64,000 bases of DNA, taken from the NCBI GenBank assembly GCA_021372515.1, contig JAJFUG010000045.1, positions 1-64,000 on the forward strand, given 5' to 3'. Shown here one piece after another: positions 50,125 through 58,334 of this stretch. Source of the stretch: a bacterium (lineage in GTDB: Bacteria > Gemmatimonadota > Glassbacteria > GWA2-58-10). The notes beneath the pieces were generated by a model. The model saw nothing but the letters and a program-made list of their open reading frames with translations, searched no databases and was not told the origin of the DNA. Position numbers and translations under genes: made by a program. The stretch's first letter is position 1, and each line of letters starts with the position of its first letter.

Positions 50125-51918
50125 CTACTTCTTCACGATACGCCGCACATGCAGCTCCAGCAGCTCGCGCTCATCCACCAGCGAGGGCGAGTCCTCCATC
50201 AGGGCGCTGGCCTTGGCGGTCTTGGGGTACGCGATCACGTCGCGGATCGAATCCGTGCCGTTGATCAGCATGGCCAGACGGTCCATGCCCAAGGCGATGC
50301 CGCCGTGAGGCGGCGGGCCGTACTGGAAAGCCTTGAGCAGGAAACCGAACTTGTACTCGGCCTGCTCCGGGCTGATCCCCAGGGCGCTGAACACCCGCTG
50401 CTGCACGTCCCTGCGGTGAATCCTGATCGAGCCGCCGCCGATCTCGTTGCCGTTGAGGATGACGTCGTAGGCCCGGCTGCGCACCGAGGCCGGGTCGCTC
50501 TCCAGCTTGTCCATGTCCTCCAGCTTGGGACTGGTGAACGGGTGGTGCGCCGCGCCCAGGGCGCCGGTGGCCGGGTCGCACTCGAACATCGGGAACTCCA
50601 CCACCCAGAGGAAATTGAGCGCCGTCCTGTCGATCAGGCCCTCCTTGTCGCCCAGGAACAGGCGCACGCGGGCCAGGGCCTTGCTGCTCATCCAGTCCGG
50701 GCCGCCCACCAGGACAATCAGGTCGCCGGGCTTGGCCGGATGCAGGGCGGCCACGCGGTCCATGGTCTCCTGGCTGATGATGTTCTTGATCGAGCTGTCG
50801 TGCGCCCCCGGCTCGCCCACACGCTGCCAGACCAGACCCTTGGCCCCCATCTCCACGGCCAGGGCGCCCAGGTCGTCCAGCTCCTTGCGGCTGTAGCGCG
50901 CCGCGCCCGGCACCACGATGCCGCGGATTCGCTGGCCCGATTCGAGCATGGACTCGAACACCCGGAACCCGCAGCCCTTGAACGCCGGGCTGAAGTCGCG
51001 TATCTGGAGGTCGAAACGCAGGTCGGGCTTGTCGCAGCCGTATTTCTCCATCGCCTCGGTATAATTCATCCGCCGGAAGGGGGTGGGTATCTCCACCCCC
51101 AGCGTAGCCTTGAAAATGTCCTTGAGCAGCCCCTCGGTCACCGCGATGATATCGTCCTCAGCGATGAACGACATTTCCACGTCGATCTGGGTGAACTCGG
51201 GCTGACGGTCGGCGCGCAGGTCCTCGTCCCGGAAGCAGCGCGCGATCTGGTAGTAGCGGTCGAACCCGCTGACCATCAGCAACTGTTTGTACAACTGCGG
51301 GCTCTGCGGCAGGGCGTAGAACTTGCCCGGGTGCAGGCGTGCCGGCACGATGAAATCGCGCGCGCCCTCGGGTGTGGGCTTGCACAGTATCGGGGTCTCG
51401 ATGTCCAGGAAGCCCAGGCTGTCGAAATAACGCCGCGTGGCCGAAACCGCCTGCGAGCGTACGATCAGGCAGCGCTGCAACTCCTCGCGCCGCAGGTCCA
51501 GGTAGCGGTAGGTCAGGCGCAGATCCTCGGACACCGAGCCCTTGTCATCCAGGCGGAACGGGATACTGTCGCTCTCGGTGATGATCTCCAGGTGCGTGGC
51601 GCTGATCTCGATGGCGCCGGTGATCAGGGACTCGTTGAGCGTGCCCTCGGGCCGCGGACGGACAAGCCCCCGCACCTGCACCACGTACTCGCCGCGCAGC
51701 TTGTGCGCCAGGGAGTCGATGTCCTGCTCGGAGCTCTTGCGGTCGAACACGATCTGGGTCACTCCGTAGCGGTCGCGCAGGTCGATGAACACGATCCCGC
51801 CGTGGTCGCGCCAGCGGAACACCCAGCCCACCAGGGTGACTTCGCGGCCCTTGTCCTCGAGCCTGAGGTTGCCGCAGGTTTCCGTTCTATAGGCTGTCTT
51901 GTAATGTTTGGATTCCAT
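50125..51918 (-). CDS. aspS: aspartyl-tRNA synthetase (non-discriminating-looking)
   Basis: About 597 residues, class II. The anticodon-binding OB fold starts GWVFRWRDHGGIVFIDLRDR. Motif 2 is RCFRDEDLRADRQPEFTQIDVEMSF, the bacterial GAD insert spans the middle, and motif 3 is GGIALGMDRLAMLINGT. His at about residue 39 (DHGG) is the residue linked to non-discriminating AspRS, which also charge tRNA-Asn; E. coli has Leu-Gly-Ser there. If so, GatCAB must exist elsewhere. The start at 51918 fits the family N-terminus; 51948 is an alternative. It lies 79 bp downstream of hisS. Confidence 0.95.
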   Translation of the reverse strand: MESKHYKTAYRTETCGNLRLEDKGREVTLVGWVFRWRDHGGIVFIDLRDRYGVTQIVFDRKSSEQDIDSLAHKLRGEYVVQVRGLVRPRPEGTLNESLITGAIEISATHLEIITESDSIPFRLDDKGSVSEDLRLTYRYLDLRREELQRCLIVRSQAVSATRRYFDSLGFLDIETPILCKPTPEGARDFIVPARLHPGKFYALPQSPQLYKQLLMVSGFDRYYQIARCFRDEDLRADRQPEFTQIDVEMSFIAEDDIIAVTEGLLKDIFKATLGVEIPTPFRRMNYTEAMEKYGCDKPDLRFDLQIRDFSPAFKGCGFRVFESMLESGQRIRGIVVPGAARYSRKELDDLGALAVEMGAKGLVWQRVGEPGAHDSSIKNIISQETMDRVAALHPAKPGDLIVLVGGPDWMSSKALARVRLFLGDKEGLIDRTALNFLWVVEFPMFECDPATGALGAAHHPFTSPKLEDMDKLESDPASVRSRAYDVILNGNEIGGGSIRIHRRDVQQRVFSALGISPEQAEYKFGFLLKAFQYGPPPHGGIALGMDRLAMLINGTDSIRDVIAYPKTAKASALMEDSPSLVDERELLELHVRRIVKK

Positions 51919-51997
51919 TTTAGCTTTCAAGCCTCCTGCCCGATTCATGAATTTATCCTGAAGAACAAGCATCTATTCACAGTTTGCCCGCGCCGTT

Positions 51998-53287
51998 TCA
52001 ACCGTCCCGGCCGGGTCCGGCCAGCGCACCCAGGGGGTCGGCGGTCAGCGCCGACTGCTCCAGAGTGACCTGAGTCCCGCCGGCCAGGTCCTTGACCACG
52101 ATCCTCCCGGCGGCCTGTTCGCTCTCGCCCAGGATCAGGGCGTGGGAAAGCTTCAGGTTGTCCGCCTGGCGCATCTGGGCTTTCAGGCTGCGCGGCTCGG
52201 GGTCCAGCTCCACCCGCACGGAATTGCGAAGCTGCCGGGCCAGCCGGACGGCGGGCTCGAGCAGCGTATCCCCCAGGTAGACCAGGTAAAAGCCCGGCGT
52301 ACGGGCCTCGGCCGCGGCCTGTGCGGCCAGTTGACTGTCCTGCGCCGCGGCCAGCAGCACGCGCTCCTCGCCCAGCGAAAAGCCGATCGAGGGCGTGTCC
52401 GGGCCGCCGCACTCGGCGATCAGACGGTCGTACCGTCCGCCGCCGCCCAAGGCCACCGAGCTGCCCAGCTCGCCGTGATGGTACTCGAACGCGGTGCGGG
52501 TGTAGTAGTCCAGGCCGCGCACCAGGCGCGGGTCCTTGACGAAATCGACTCCAAGCACCGTAAGCCAGCGCTGCACGGCCTCGTAATGGGCGCGGCTGTC
52601 GGGGCTCAGGCTGTCCTCGATGGGCGGGATACCCGCCGAAAGCTTCTGGCACGACTCCACCTTGCAGTCCAGCACGCGCAGGGGGTTCAGCTCCAGACGG
52701 GCCTGGCAGTCGGAGCAGAGTTCCTCCCGCCGCGCGCCGAAATAGCCGCGCAGCACCTCACCGTAGGCGGCGCGGGTCTCGGCGTCCCCCAGGCTGTTCA
52801 GGTGCAGGCTCAACCGGCTCACCCCGGCCGCGCGCAGGATGTCGCCCATCAGGGCGATCACCTCGGCGTCCACCAGGGGGTTGAGGCTGCCCACCGCCTC
52901 ACACCCGATCTGGTGGAACTGGCGGTAGCGGCCTTTCTGCGGACGGTCGTAGCGGAACATCGGGCCCAGATAGTAGAGTTTCTGCAGCGGCCGCTCGGTC
53001 CAGAGCCGGTTCTCGATGTAAGCCCGGATCACCGAGGCCGTGCCCTCGGGCCGCAGGGCGAACTCGCGCGCCTTGCGGTCGGTGAAAGTGTACATCTCTT
53101 TCTGCACGATGTCGGTCTGCTCGCCCACACTGCGCAGGAAAAGCTCTTTCTGCTCGAAGATCGGGGTGCGGATCTCGCGGTAGCCGTAACGCTCGAACAC
53201 GGCGCGGGAGGCGGCCTCGAGCGCCTGCCAGGCCGCGCTGTCGGCCGGGAGAATGTCCTGCGTGCCCCGTGGTGCGCTGTATTTCAT
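51998..53287 (-). CDS. hisS: histidyl-tRNA synthetase
   Basis: 429 residues, class II. It starts MKYSAPRGTQDILPADSAAW, motif 2 is GPMFRYDRPQKGRYRQFHQIGCE, followed by LVRGLDYYTRTAFEYHHGELGSSVALGGGGRYDRLIAECGG (His-A region, motif 3) and a C-terminal anticodon domain. AAGAGG precedes the ATG at 53287; the open frame continues upstream through a palindromic repeat, but that extension is not real. It forms a hisS-aspS pair, as in many bacteria. Confidence 0.97.
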   Translation of the reverse strand: MKYSAPRGTQDILPADSAAWQALEAASRAVFERYGYREIRTPIFEQKELFLRSVGEQTDIVQKEMYTFTDRKAREFALRPEGTASVIRAYIENRLWTERPLQKLYYLGPMFRYDRPQKGRYRQFHQIGCEAVGSLNPLVDAEVIALMGDILRAAGVSRLSLHLNSLGDAETRAAYGEVLRGYFGARREELCSDCQARLELNPLRVLDCKVESCQKLSAGIPPIEDSLSPDSRAHYEAVQRWLTVLGVDFVKDPRLVRGLDYYTRTAFEYHHGELGSSVALGGGGRYDRLIAECGGPDTPSIGFSLGEERVLLAAAQDSQLAAQAAAEARTPGFYLVYLGDTLLEPAVRLARQLRNSVRVELDPEPRSLKAQMRQADNLKLSHALILGESEQAAGRIVVKDLAGGTQVTLEQSALTADPLGALAGPGRDG

Positions 53288-53402
53288 CAAAGCCTCTTTG
53301 TACTTTCCTGGATTTATTTTTCGATCTTGGGCGCGGCCTGCCGTGCCCCAAAAACAAGTCAACTGCGAGCGGATCGGCTCAATTCGCGTTAATCGGATCA
53401 CT

Positions 53403-53454
53403 GTAGGGGCGCACCCGCGTGTGCGCCCGGGCGGACACATGGGTCCGCCCCTAC
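53403..53454. repeat. 52-bp double-palindrome (REP/BIME-like), copy 3
   Basis: GTAG, hairpin (GGGCGCAC, loop CCGCGT, GTGCGCCC), hairpin (GGGCGGAC, loop ACATGG, GTCCGCCC), CTAC. It is the exact reverse complement of copy 1 at 10143-10194, 43 kb away. It lies 26 bp downstream of the VanZ-like gene and may act as its transcript end. Confidence 0.87.
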
Positions 53455-53480
53455 ATCCACCTAACGACAACCCCGTGCGC

Positions 53481-53924
53481 TCACTCCGGGCCGATGGTGC
53501 TCTCGCTTTCCAGGACGGCGCGCGCCCGGCCGAACAGGCGCTGGCCTTTCAGCGCCAGCCAGGTCCAGGCAAACGCGAACGCCCCGGCGGAGTCGGCCAT
53601 CAGGTCCCAGATATCCGCCGTACGGTGCGGGACAAACATCTGGTGGAACTCATCGCTCAGGCCGTAGAGCACCGCCACGAGCAGGCAGAGCCAGTAATTG
53701 CGCCGTCGGCGCACCGTGCTCTGGTACGCGGCGCGCACCAGCAGCAAGCCCAGCACCCCGTACTCGATGAAATGGACCAGCTTGTCCTGGTGCCGGAAAA
53801 ACTTGAGGCGCGACACCGGTATGGGCATACTGCTCAAAGCGAATATCAACAGGAGCCAGAGCACCGGCAGCAGCCAGGGAACGAGCCGCCGTAGCGGGCA
53901 GCATTGAGGCCCTTTATTTGTCAT
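53481..53924 (-). CDS. VanZ-family membrane protein
   Basis: 147 residues, several TM helices. The VanZ pattern is clear: DKLVHFIEYGVLGLLLVRAAY and GLSDEFHQMFVPHRTADIWDLMADSAGA. The ATG at 53924 overlaps the rfbD stop by 11 bp, so it ends the rhamnose operon. VanZ homologues were first seen beside glycopeptide resistance; most have no proven role. An envelope role fits the context. Confidence 0.82.
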   Translation of the reverse strand: MTNKGPQCCPLRRLVPWLLPVLWLLLIFALSSMPIPVSRLKFFRHQDKLVHFIEYGVLGLLLVRAAYQSTVRRRRNYWLCLLVAVLYGLSDEFHQMFVPHRTADIWDLMADSAGAFAFAWTWLALKGQRLFGRARAVLESESTIGPE

Positions 53925-54801
53925 CCACACCCCGATACACGTTCAACAGCCTTTGCCGCTCCAGTCTCACGAAATCATCCAGGGCTTGTTCCCAGGGCCG
54001 CAGCGGCGCGAACCCATCCCGCTCCAGGCATTCCGAGGCCAGGGCGCTGTTGGCCGGACGACTCACCCGGCTCGGAAACGCCGTAGCTTTAACCCGTTTC
54101 AGTTTCACCGCATCGATTCCCAGCCGGCCAAACAGCGCCGCAGTCAGCCCGTAGCGGCTGCACGAGCCGCCGCCCGCCGCATGGTAGAGCGGCCCCGGGG
54201 CCTCGCATAGCGCGATGCCGGCCAGCAGGCGGCTCAGCTCCACGCTCCAGGTGGGGCTGCCGAATTCATCCTCCACCACGTTCAACTCGGTGCGGCCACG
54301 GGCGGCGCGCAGGATACGGGTGAGAAAATTCTGTCCGCCCGCACCGTAGAGCCAGGCCGTGCGCACCACGGTAAGACCCGGCAGCTCGCGGCGGGCCAGG
54401 AGTTCGCCCTCCAGCTTGGTCCGCCCGTAGACCCCCAGCGGCCCGGTCTGGTCCGATTCCACGTAAGGGGCGGCCTTGGCCCCGTCGAACACGAAATCCG
54501 TTCCGATCAGGATCATCCGCGCCCCAAGCGCGGCGCAGGCGGCGGCCACGTTGCGCGCGCCGTCGACGTTCACCCGCCGGGCGGCCTCCGGCTCGCTCTC
54601 GGCCCGCTCGACATCGGTCCAGGCCGCGGCGTGGATCACCACTTGCGGCTTTTCATCCGCCAGCAGGGCGCGCACCGACTCAGGCACGCTGATATCGGCC
54701 CGGTCGAGGTCCACGCCCACGGCGGTCAGGCCGCGAGCGGCCAGCTTCGGCAGAAGGTCATGGCCCAGCATCCCGGCTGCGCCGGTCACGAGCACTTTCA
54801 T
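53914..54801 (-). CDS. rfbD: dTDP-4-dehydrorhamnose reductase
   Basis: 295 residues. Rossmann loop VTGAAGMLGHDLLPKL, DRADIS, VIHAAAWTDVERAE, YGRTKLEGE (Tyr-Lys pair) and VEDEFGSPTW fit RmlD. It makes the last dTDP-L-rhamnose step with NAD(P)H. The ATG at 54801 overlaps the rfbB stop; the longer open frame is discarded as it lies in rfbB. Confidence 0.95.
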   Translation of the reverse strand: MKVLVTGAAGMLGHDLLPKLAARGLTAVGVDLDRADISVPESVRALLADEKPQVVIHAAAWTDVERAESEPEAARRVNVDGARNVAAACAALGARMILIGTDFVFDGAKAAPYVESDQTGPLGVYGRTKLEGELLARRELPGLTVVRTAWLYGAGGQNFLTRILRAARGRTELNVVEDEFGSPTWSVELSRLLAGIALCEAPGPLYHAAGGGSCSRYGLTAALFGRLGIDAVKLKRVKATAFPSRVSRPANSALASECLERDGFAPLRPWEQALDDFVRLERQRLLNVYRGVDDK

Positions 54802-55811
54802 TCGAGCTTCCCGTACATCTTCTCGTAATACTCGCGGTAGGCCCCGGACTTGATCCGCTCCCACCAGCGCGTGTTCCCGCTGTACCATTCCACCGTGCGG
54901 CGCAGGCCCTCGGCGAACGTCACCTGCGGCTGCCAGCCCAGCTCGCGGCGGGCCTTGGACGCGTCGATGGCGTAGCGGCGGTCGTGGCCCGGGCGGTCAG
55001 GGACGAAACTGATCAGGCTCTCATCCCGGCCCAGGATACCCAGCAGGGTGCGCACCAGCTCCAGGTTCGTGAGCTGTGTCCCCCCGCCGACATTGTAGAC
55101 CTCGCCGGCCTTGCCCTTGTGCAGGGCCAGGTCCAGGGCGCGGCAGTGGTCCTCCACGTGCAGCCAGTCGCGCACGTTGAGGCCGTCGCCGTACACCGGC
55201 AACTTCTTGCCCTCCAGGGCGTTGGTCATCATCAGCGGGATCATCTTTTCCGGGAACTGGAAGGGCCCATAGTTGTTGGAGCAGCGGGTGATCCGCGTGT
55301 CCATCCCGTAGGTGTGTCGCCAGGCCCGCACCAGGTGGTCCGCGCCGGCCTTGCTCGCCGCGTAGGGGCTGTTCGGCCGGATCGGGCTGTCCTCGGTGAA
55401 AAAGCCCTGCTCGCCCAGGCTGCCGTAGACCTCATCCGTGCTGACCTGCAGGAACACCCCCACACCCGCCTTGCGTGCAGCCTCCAGCAGGTTGAGCGTG
55501 CCCAGGACGTTGGTCTGGGCGAACACCTGCGGCCCGGTGATCGAGCGGTCCACGTGGCTCTCGGCGGCGAAATTCACCACCGCGTCCGGACGTTCCGCAG
55601 CCAGAAAACTCTCCAGCGGGGCGGCCTCGCGGATGTCCAGGCGCACGAAACGGTGACGGTTGTCACCCTCCAGGGCGGCCAGGTTCTCCAGGTTGCCGGC
55701 GTAGGTCAGGCAATCCAGGTTGACCAGGCTGAGCTGCGGGTAGCGCGCCAGCATGTAGAGCACAAAATTGGAGCCGATGAAGCCGGCCCCTCCGGTGACC
55801 AGTAATTTCAT
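54798..55811 (-). CDS. rfbB: dTDP-glucose 4,6-dehydratase
   Basis: 337 residues. NAD loop VTGGAGFIGSNFVLYML, LDCLTYAGNLENL, NFAAESHVDRSI, VSTDEVYGSLGEQGFFTE (catalytic Asp-Glu), YAASKAGADHLVRAW (Tyr-Lys) and NNYGPFQFPEKMIPLM are standard RmlB. It converts dTDP-glucose to the 4-keto-6-deoxy sugar. Overlap with rfbD is 4 bp. Confidence 0.97.
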   Translation of the reverse strand: MKLLVTGGAGFIGSNFVLYMLARYPQLSLVNLDCLTYAGNLENLAALEGDNRHRFVRLDIREAAPLESFLAAERPDAVVNFAAESHVDRSITGPQVFAQTNVLGTLNLLEAARKAGVGVFLQVSTDEVYGSLGEQGFFTEDSPIRPNSPYAASKAGADHLVRAWRHTYGMDTRITRCSNNYGPFQFPEKMIPLMMTNALEGKKLPVYGDGLNVRDWLHVEDHCRALDLALHKGKAGEVYNVGGGTQLTNLELVRTLLGILGRDESLISFVPDRPGHDRRYAIDASKARRELGWQPQVTFAEGLRRTVEWYSGNTRWWERIKSGAYREYYEKMYGKLE

Positions 55812-55832
55812 GGTCCAGCTTTCCGTCAAATC

Positions 55833-56288
55833 TCAATAGAACTTGATCGCCCAGTCGTAGGGCACTTCCGGGTCATCCCAGGCCAGGCGCAACTCATCCG
55901 GGTGGTCGTACTGGTAGTGACGGTTGGGCAGGTTGACCACCAGCGCCTCTTTCTCGCCGATCCCTTTCCAGCCGTGCAGCACCATGGGCGGGATACGCAC
56001 CAGCAGCGGGTTGTGCTCGCCGAGGAAGAACTCCTGGACCTGACGGTAGGTTGGGCTGCCGGGCCGCCAGTCGCAGAGGGCCAGCTTGATCATGCCGTGC
56101 ACCACTGCCACGTGGTCGGTCTGATCGCTGTGGTAGTGCCAGGCCTTGACCACGCCCGGATGGACCGAGGTCATGTAGAGCTGCCCGAAACGGTCGAACA
56201 GCGCATCGTCATCGCGCAGTATCTCCATCAGACGGCCACGCTCGTCCGGGATCACCTTCAGGGTCTTGGTCGCCACGCCTTCTATCAT
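55833..56288 (-). CDS. rfbC: dTDP-4-dehydrorhamnose 3,5-epimerase-like cupin
   Basis: 151 residues, shorter than the usual 180-190. The cupin core is recognisable: VIPDERGRLMEILRDDDALFDRFGQ, KAWHYHSDQTDHVAVVHG (catalytic-His region) and IPPMVLHGWKGIGEKEALVVNLP. It lacks the typical RGLHYQ and R-rich signature, so it belongs to a short sub-branch or to related sugar ketoisomerases. Its place between rfbA and rfbB favours epimerisation in dTDP-rhamnose synthesis. The longer open frame upstream overlaps rfbA. Confidence 0.82.
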   Translation of the reverse strand: MIEGVATKTLKVIPDERGRLMEILRDDDALFDRFGQLYMTSVHPGVVKAWHYHSDQTDHVAVVHGMIKLALCDWRPGSPTYRQVQEFFLGEHNPLLVRIPPMVLHGWKGIGEKEALVVNLPNRHYQYDHPDELRLAWDDPEVPYDWAIKFY

Positions 56289-56329
56289 CTCGCTCTCCAG
56301 TCTGAGGCGCTCGCCATCCGGCGGCCGTC

Positions 56330-57058
56330 TCAGAGGTTGTTCGCCCCGGTCTGGACCACCAGGTTGGCGGCGCGGTAGAGGGACTCGAACGTCCCTGCGT
56401 CGGTCCACCAACCCTCCAGGACCGAGTAGGTCAGCTCGCCGCGCTCCAGATAGGCGTTGTTCACGTCCGTGATTTCCAGTTCGCCGCGCGCCGAGGGCTT
56501 GAGGGTGCCGATTATCTCGAACACGCGGCAGTCATAGAAATAGATCCCCACCACCGCCAGGTTGGAGGGCGGGTTTTTCGGTTTCTCGATGATCCGCACC
56601 ACGCGCCCGTCCTGCACCTCGGCCACGCCGAAGCGCTCCGGGTCGTGGACCTCCTTGAGCAGTATCTTGCCGCCGCGCTCCTGGCGCTCGAAATCCTGCA
56701 CCGCGTCGCAGATGTTTTTCTCTATTATATTATCGCCCAGGACCACCACCAGCTTCTGCCCCTCGCAGAAATGGCGGGCCAGACCGAGGGCCTCGGCGAT
56801 CCCGCCCTCGCCCTCCTGGTAGGCGTAGTTCAGACGGTCCAGGCCGAAAGCTTTGCCGTTGCCCAGCAGGCGGAGGAAATCTCCGGCGTTGTTCCCGCCG
56901 GTGACCACCAGGATATCCCGCACCCCGGCGTTGACCAGAGCCTGGATCGGGTAGTAGATCATCGGCTTGTCGTAGATCGGCAGGAGGTGCTTGTTGGTAA
57001 CCTTGGTCAGCGGATGCAGCCGCGTGCCGAGACCTCCGGCCAGGATTACACCTTTCAT
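56330..57058 (-). CDS. rfbA: glucose-1-phosphate thymidylyltransferase (short form)
   Basis: 242 residues against about 290 for the E. coli enzyme. The nucleotide-binding loop ILAGGLGTRLHPLTKVTNKHLLPI, GDNIIEKN and RFGVAEV, EITDVNNAYLERGEL are RmlA signatures. It makes dTDP-glucose, first step of dTDP-rhamnose. It heads the operon with promoter at 57189-57216. Short forms are known in many taxa. Confidence 0.94.
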   Translation of the reverse strand: MKGVILAGGLGTRLHPLTKVTNKHLLPIYDKPMIYYPIQALVNAGVRDILVVTGGNNAGDFLRLLGNGKAFGLDRLNYAYQEGEGGIAEALGLARHFCEGQKLVVVLGDNIIEKNICDAVQDFERQERGGKILLKEVHDPERFGVAEVQDGRVVRIIEKPKNPPSNLAVVGIYFYDCRVFEIIGTLKPSARGELEITDVNNAYLERGELTYSVLEGWWTDAGTFESLYRAANLVVQTGANNL

Positions 57059-57188
57059 GGTCCCTTCCCGTTTTCAGGGCGTCGAGTGCCCGATCCGGTC
57101 GCCGATATACGCAAAGCGCTGCCGGAGTCGGGGTTATCCTCCACTGCGACCTCTGTCCTCGGACTAAACTCAAATAAAACAATTGTTT

Positions 57189-57216
57189 AATATAACAACT
57201 TGACGCCTATTTTCAA
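57189..57216 (-). promoter_or_regulatory. promoter of the rfbACBD-vanZ operon
   Basis: Minus strand TTGAAA (57211-57216), 16-bp spacer, TATATT (57189-57194). It gives a leader of about 125 nt to rfbA. Confidence 0.65.
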
Positions 57217-57348
57217 GAATAACCGTCGCGCCCACCCCGCGGCGTGCACGATCCGGCTCCCTGAACAGAACCACTTGACAGAGCGCTCCGGCATGATTCA
57301 TTGTATCGCAGACAGATTCACAATCACCCCCCTGGAGAAAGCCGCCCT

Positions 57349-58311
57349 ATGCGCGACGTACTGAAAAGACTTGCAAGAATCCTGCCCCTGTCCGCCTGTC
57401 TGGCGGCCAGCCCCGTGATTCACCCGGATTCGGTGGACCTGCACCTCGAACGCGCCGTTTTTCTGGAATATCCCGAAGTGCTCAACCTGTCCGCCGTGGC
57501 GATCGATTCCACCGGGAGGGTATTCTTTGCCGATGACCGTGGGCCCACGCCTCCCGACTGGCAGCCGGAAAACCCGGTCCTGCTGGCCGCGGGCCTGGAC
57601 AGCCTGCTTCACAGCGGCTCCGGAGTGGTGCGGCTTCACCCGGTGGGGCCGGCCCGAGGGGCGTTCGATTTCGCCGCCCTGGCGCAGAAAGCCGGCAAGG
57701 TGAACAAGTACGACCTGGAGGGACTCTGCCTGGCGCCGGGCGGCAAGCTCTGGGCCGTGGATGAGCGCGACCGCCTGCTGCTGGAGTTCGACCCATCCGC
57801 GGCGGAGATCGGCCTGGTGGCCGGGCCGGAGGTGCTGTTGCGCGGCCAGGAGGACCTTCTGGCGGCCGGCCTCAACACCTCGTTCGAGGGGGTGGCCCGC
57901 CTGGGCAACCGGCTTTTCATCGCCCACGAGATGCGGCCGGCCGTGGTCCTGGTCTACCGCCTGGACCGGGGCCTGGAGCTGGAAAAGAGGATCGAAGTCG
58001 CGGACAGCCCGGACCTGACCGATCTGTGCGTGGACAGGGGCAGGCTGTACGCCCTGGGACGGATGAGAAGCGAGGTCTACAAGATCGACCCGGAAAGCGG
58101 GCGCATTCTGGCGGTGGCCTCGTTCAAGACCTGCGCCGACAGCCTCAAGCACCGCTATGTGAATCAGCGCGAGGAATACCGCAACAGTGAGGGGTTGGGA
58201 TTGACCGATGGTGTGATCCTGGTGGCGCTGGACGGGAACCTGCAAACCCTGCGGCAGAGCGACGAGCGCCGTCCGCTGCTGTTCATCTTCCCGCGCCCCA
58301 AGGGTTTCTGA
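57349..58311 (+). CDS. secreted beta-propeller-like protein (phytase-esterase/SdiA-regulated type)
   Basis: 320 residues. A signal peptide (RILPLSACLAASPVIH) leads to repeated blade-like segments: LSAVAIDSTGRVFFADDRG, EGLCLAPGGKLWAVDERDRLLLEFD, FEGVARLGNRLFIAHEM and LTDLCVDRGRLYALGRMRSEVYKID. This looks like the phytase-like esterase or SdiA-regulated propeller families, but no catalytic set can be named. It is convergent with the MshEN gene. The start at 57349 is chosen for the signal peptide; 57301 is in frame but gives a hydrophilic tail. Confidence 0.65.
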   Translation: MRDVLKRLARILPLSACLAASPVIHPDSVDLHLERAVFLEYPEVLNLSAVAIDSTGRVFFADDRGPTPPDWQPENPVLLAAGLDSLLHSGSGVVRLHPVGPARGAFDFAALAQKAGKVNKYDLEGLCLAPGGKLWAVDERDRLLLEFDPSAAEIGLVAGPEVLLRGQEDLLAAGLNTSFEGVARLGNRLFIAHEMRPAVVLVYRLDRGLELEKRIEVADSPDLTDLCVDRGRLYALGRMRSEVYKIDPESGRILAVASFKTCADSLKHRYVNQREEYRNSEGLGLTDGVILVALDGNLQTLRQSDERRPLLFIFPRPKGF

Positions 58312-58334
58312 GCCGCGGTGCTGGAGCGGCTCAG
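58308..58334. terminator. hairpin between convergent propeller and MshEN genes
   Basis: Perfect 9-bp stem CTGAGCCGC/GCGGCTCAG with a 9-nt loop overlaps both stop codons. It lacks a T-run on either strand, so it may work as a weak bidirectional end. Confidence 0.45.

Noticed and set aside
53288-53470. N-terminal extension of HisRS upstream of 53287
   Set aside because: It would pass through the palindrome copy 3; the ATG at 53287 has a good ribosome-binding site and matches the family start.
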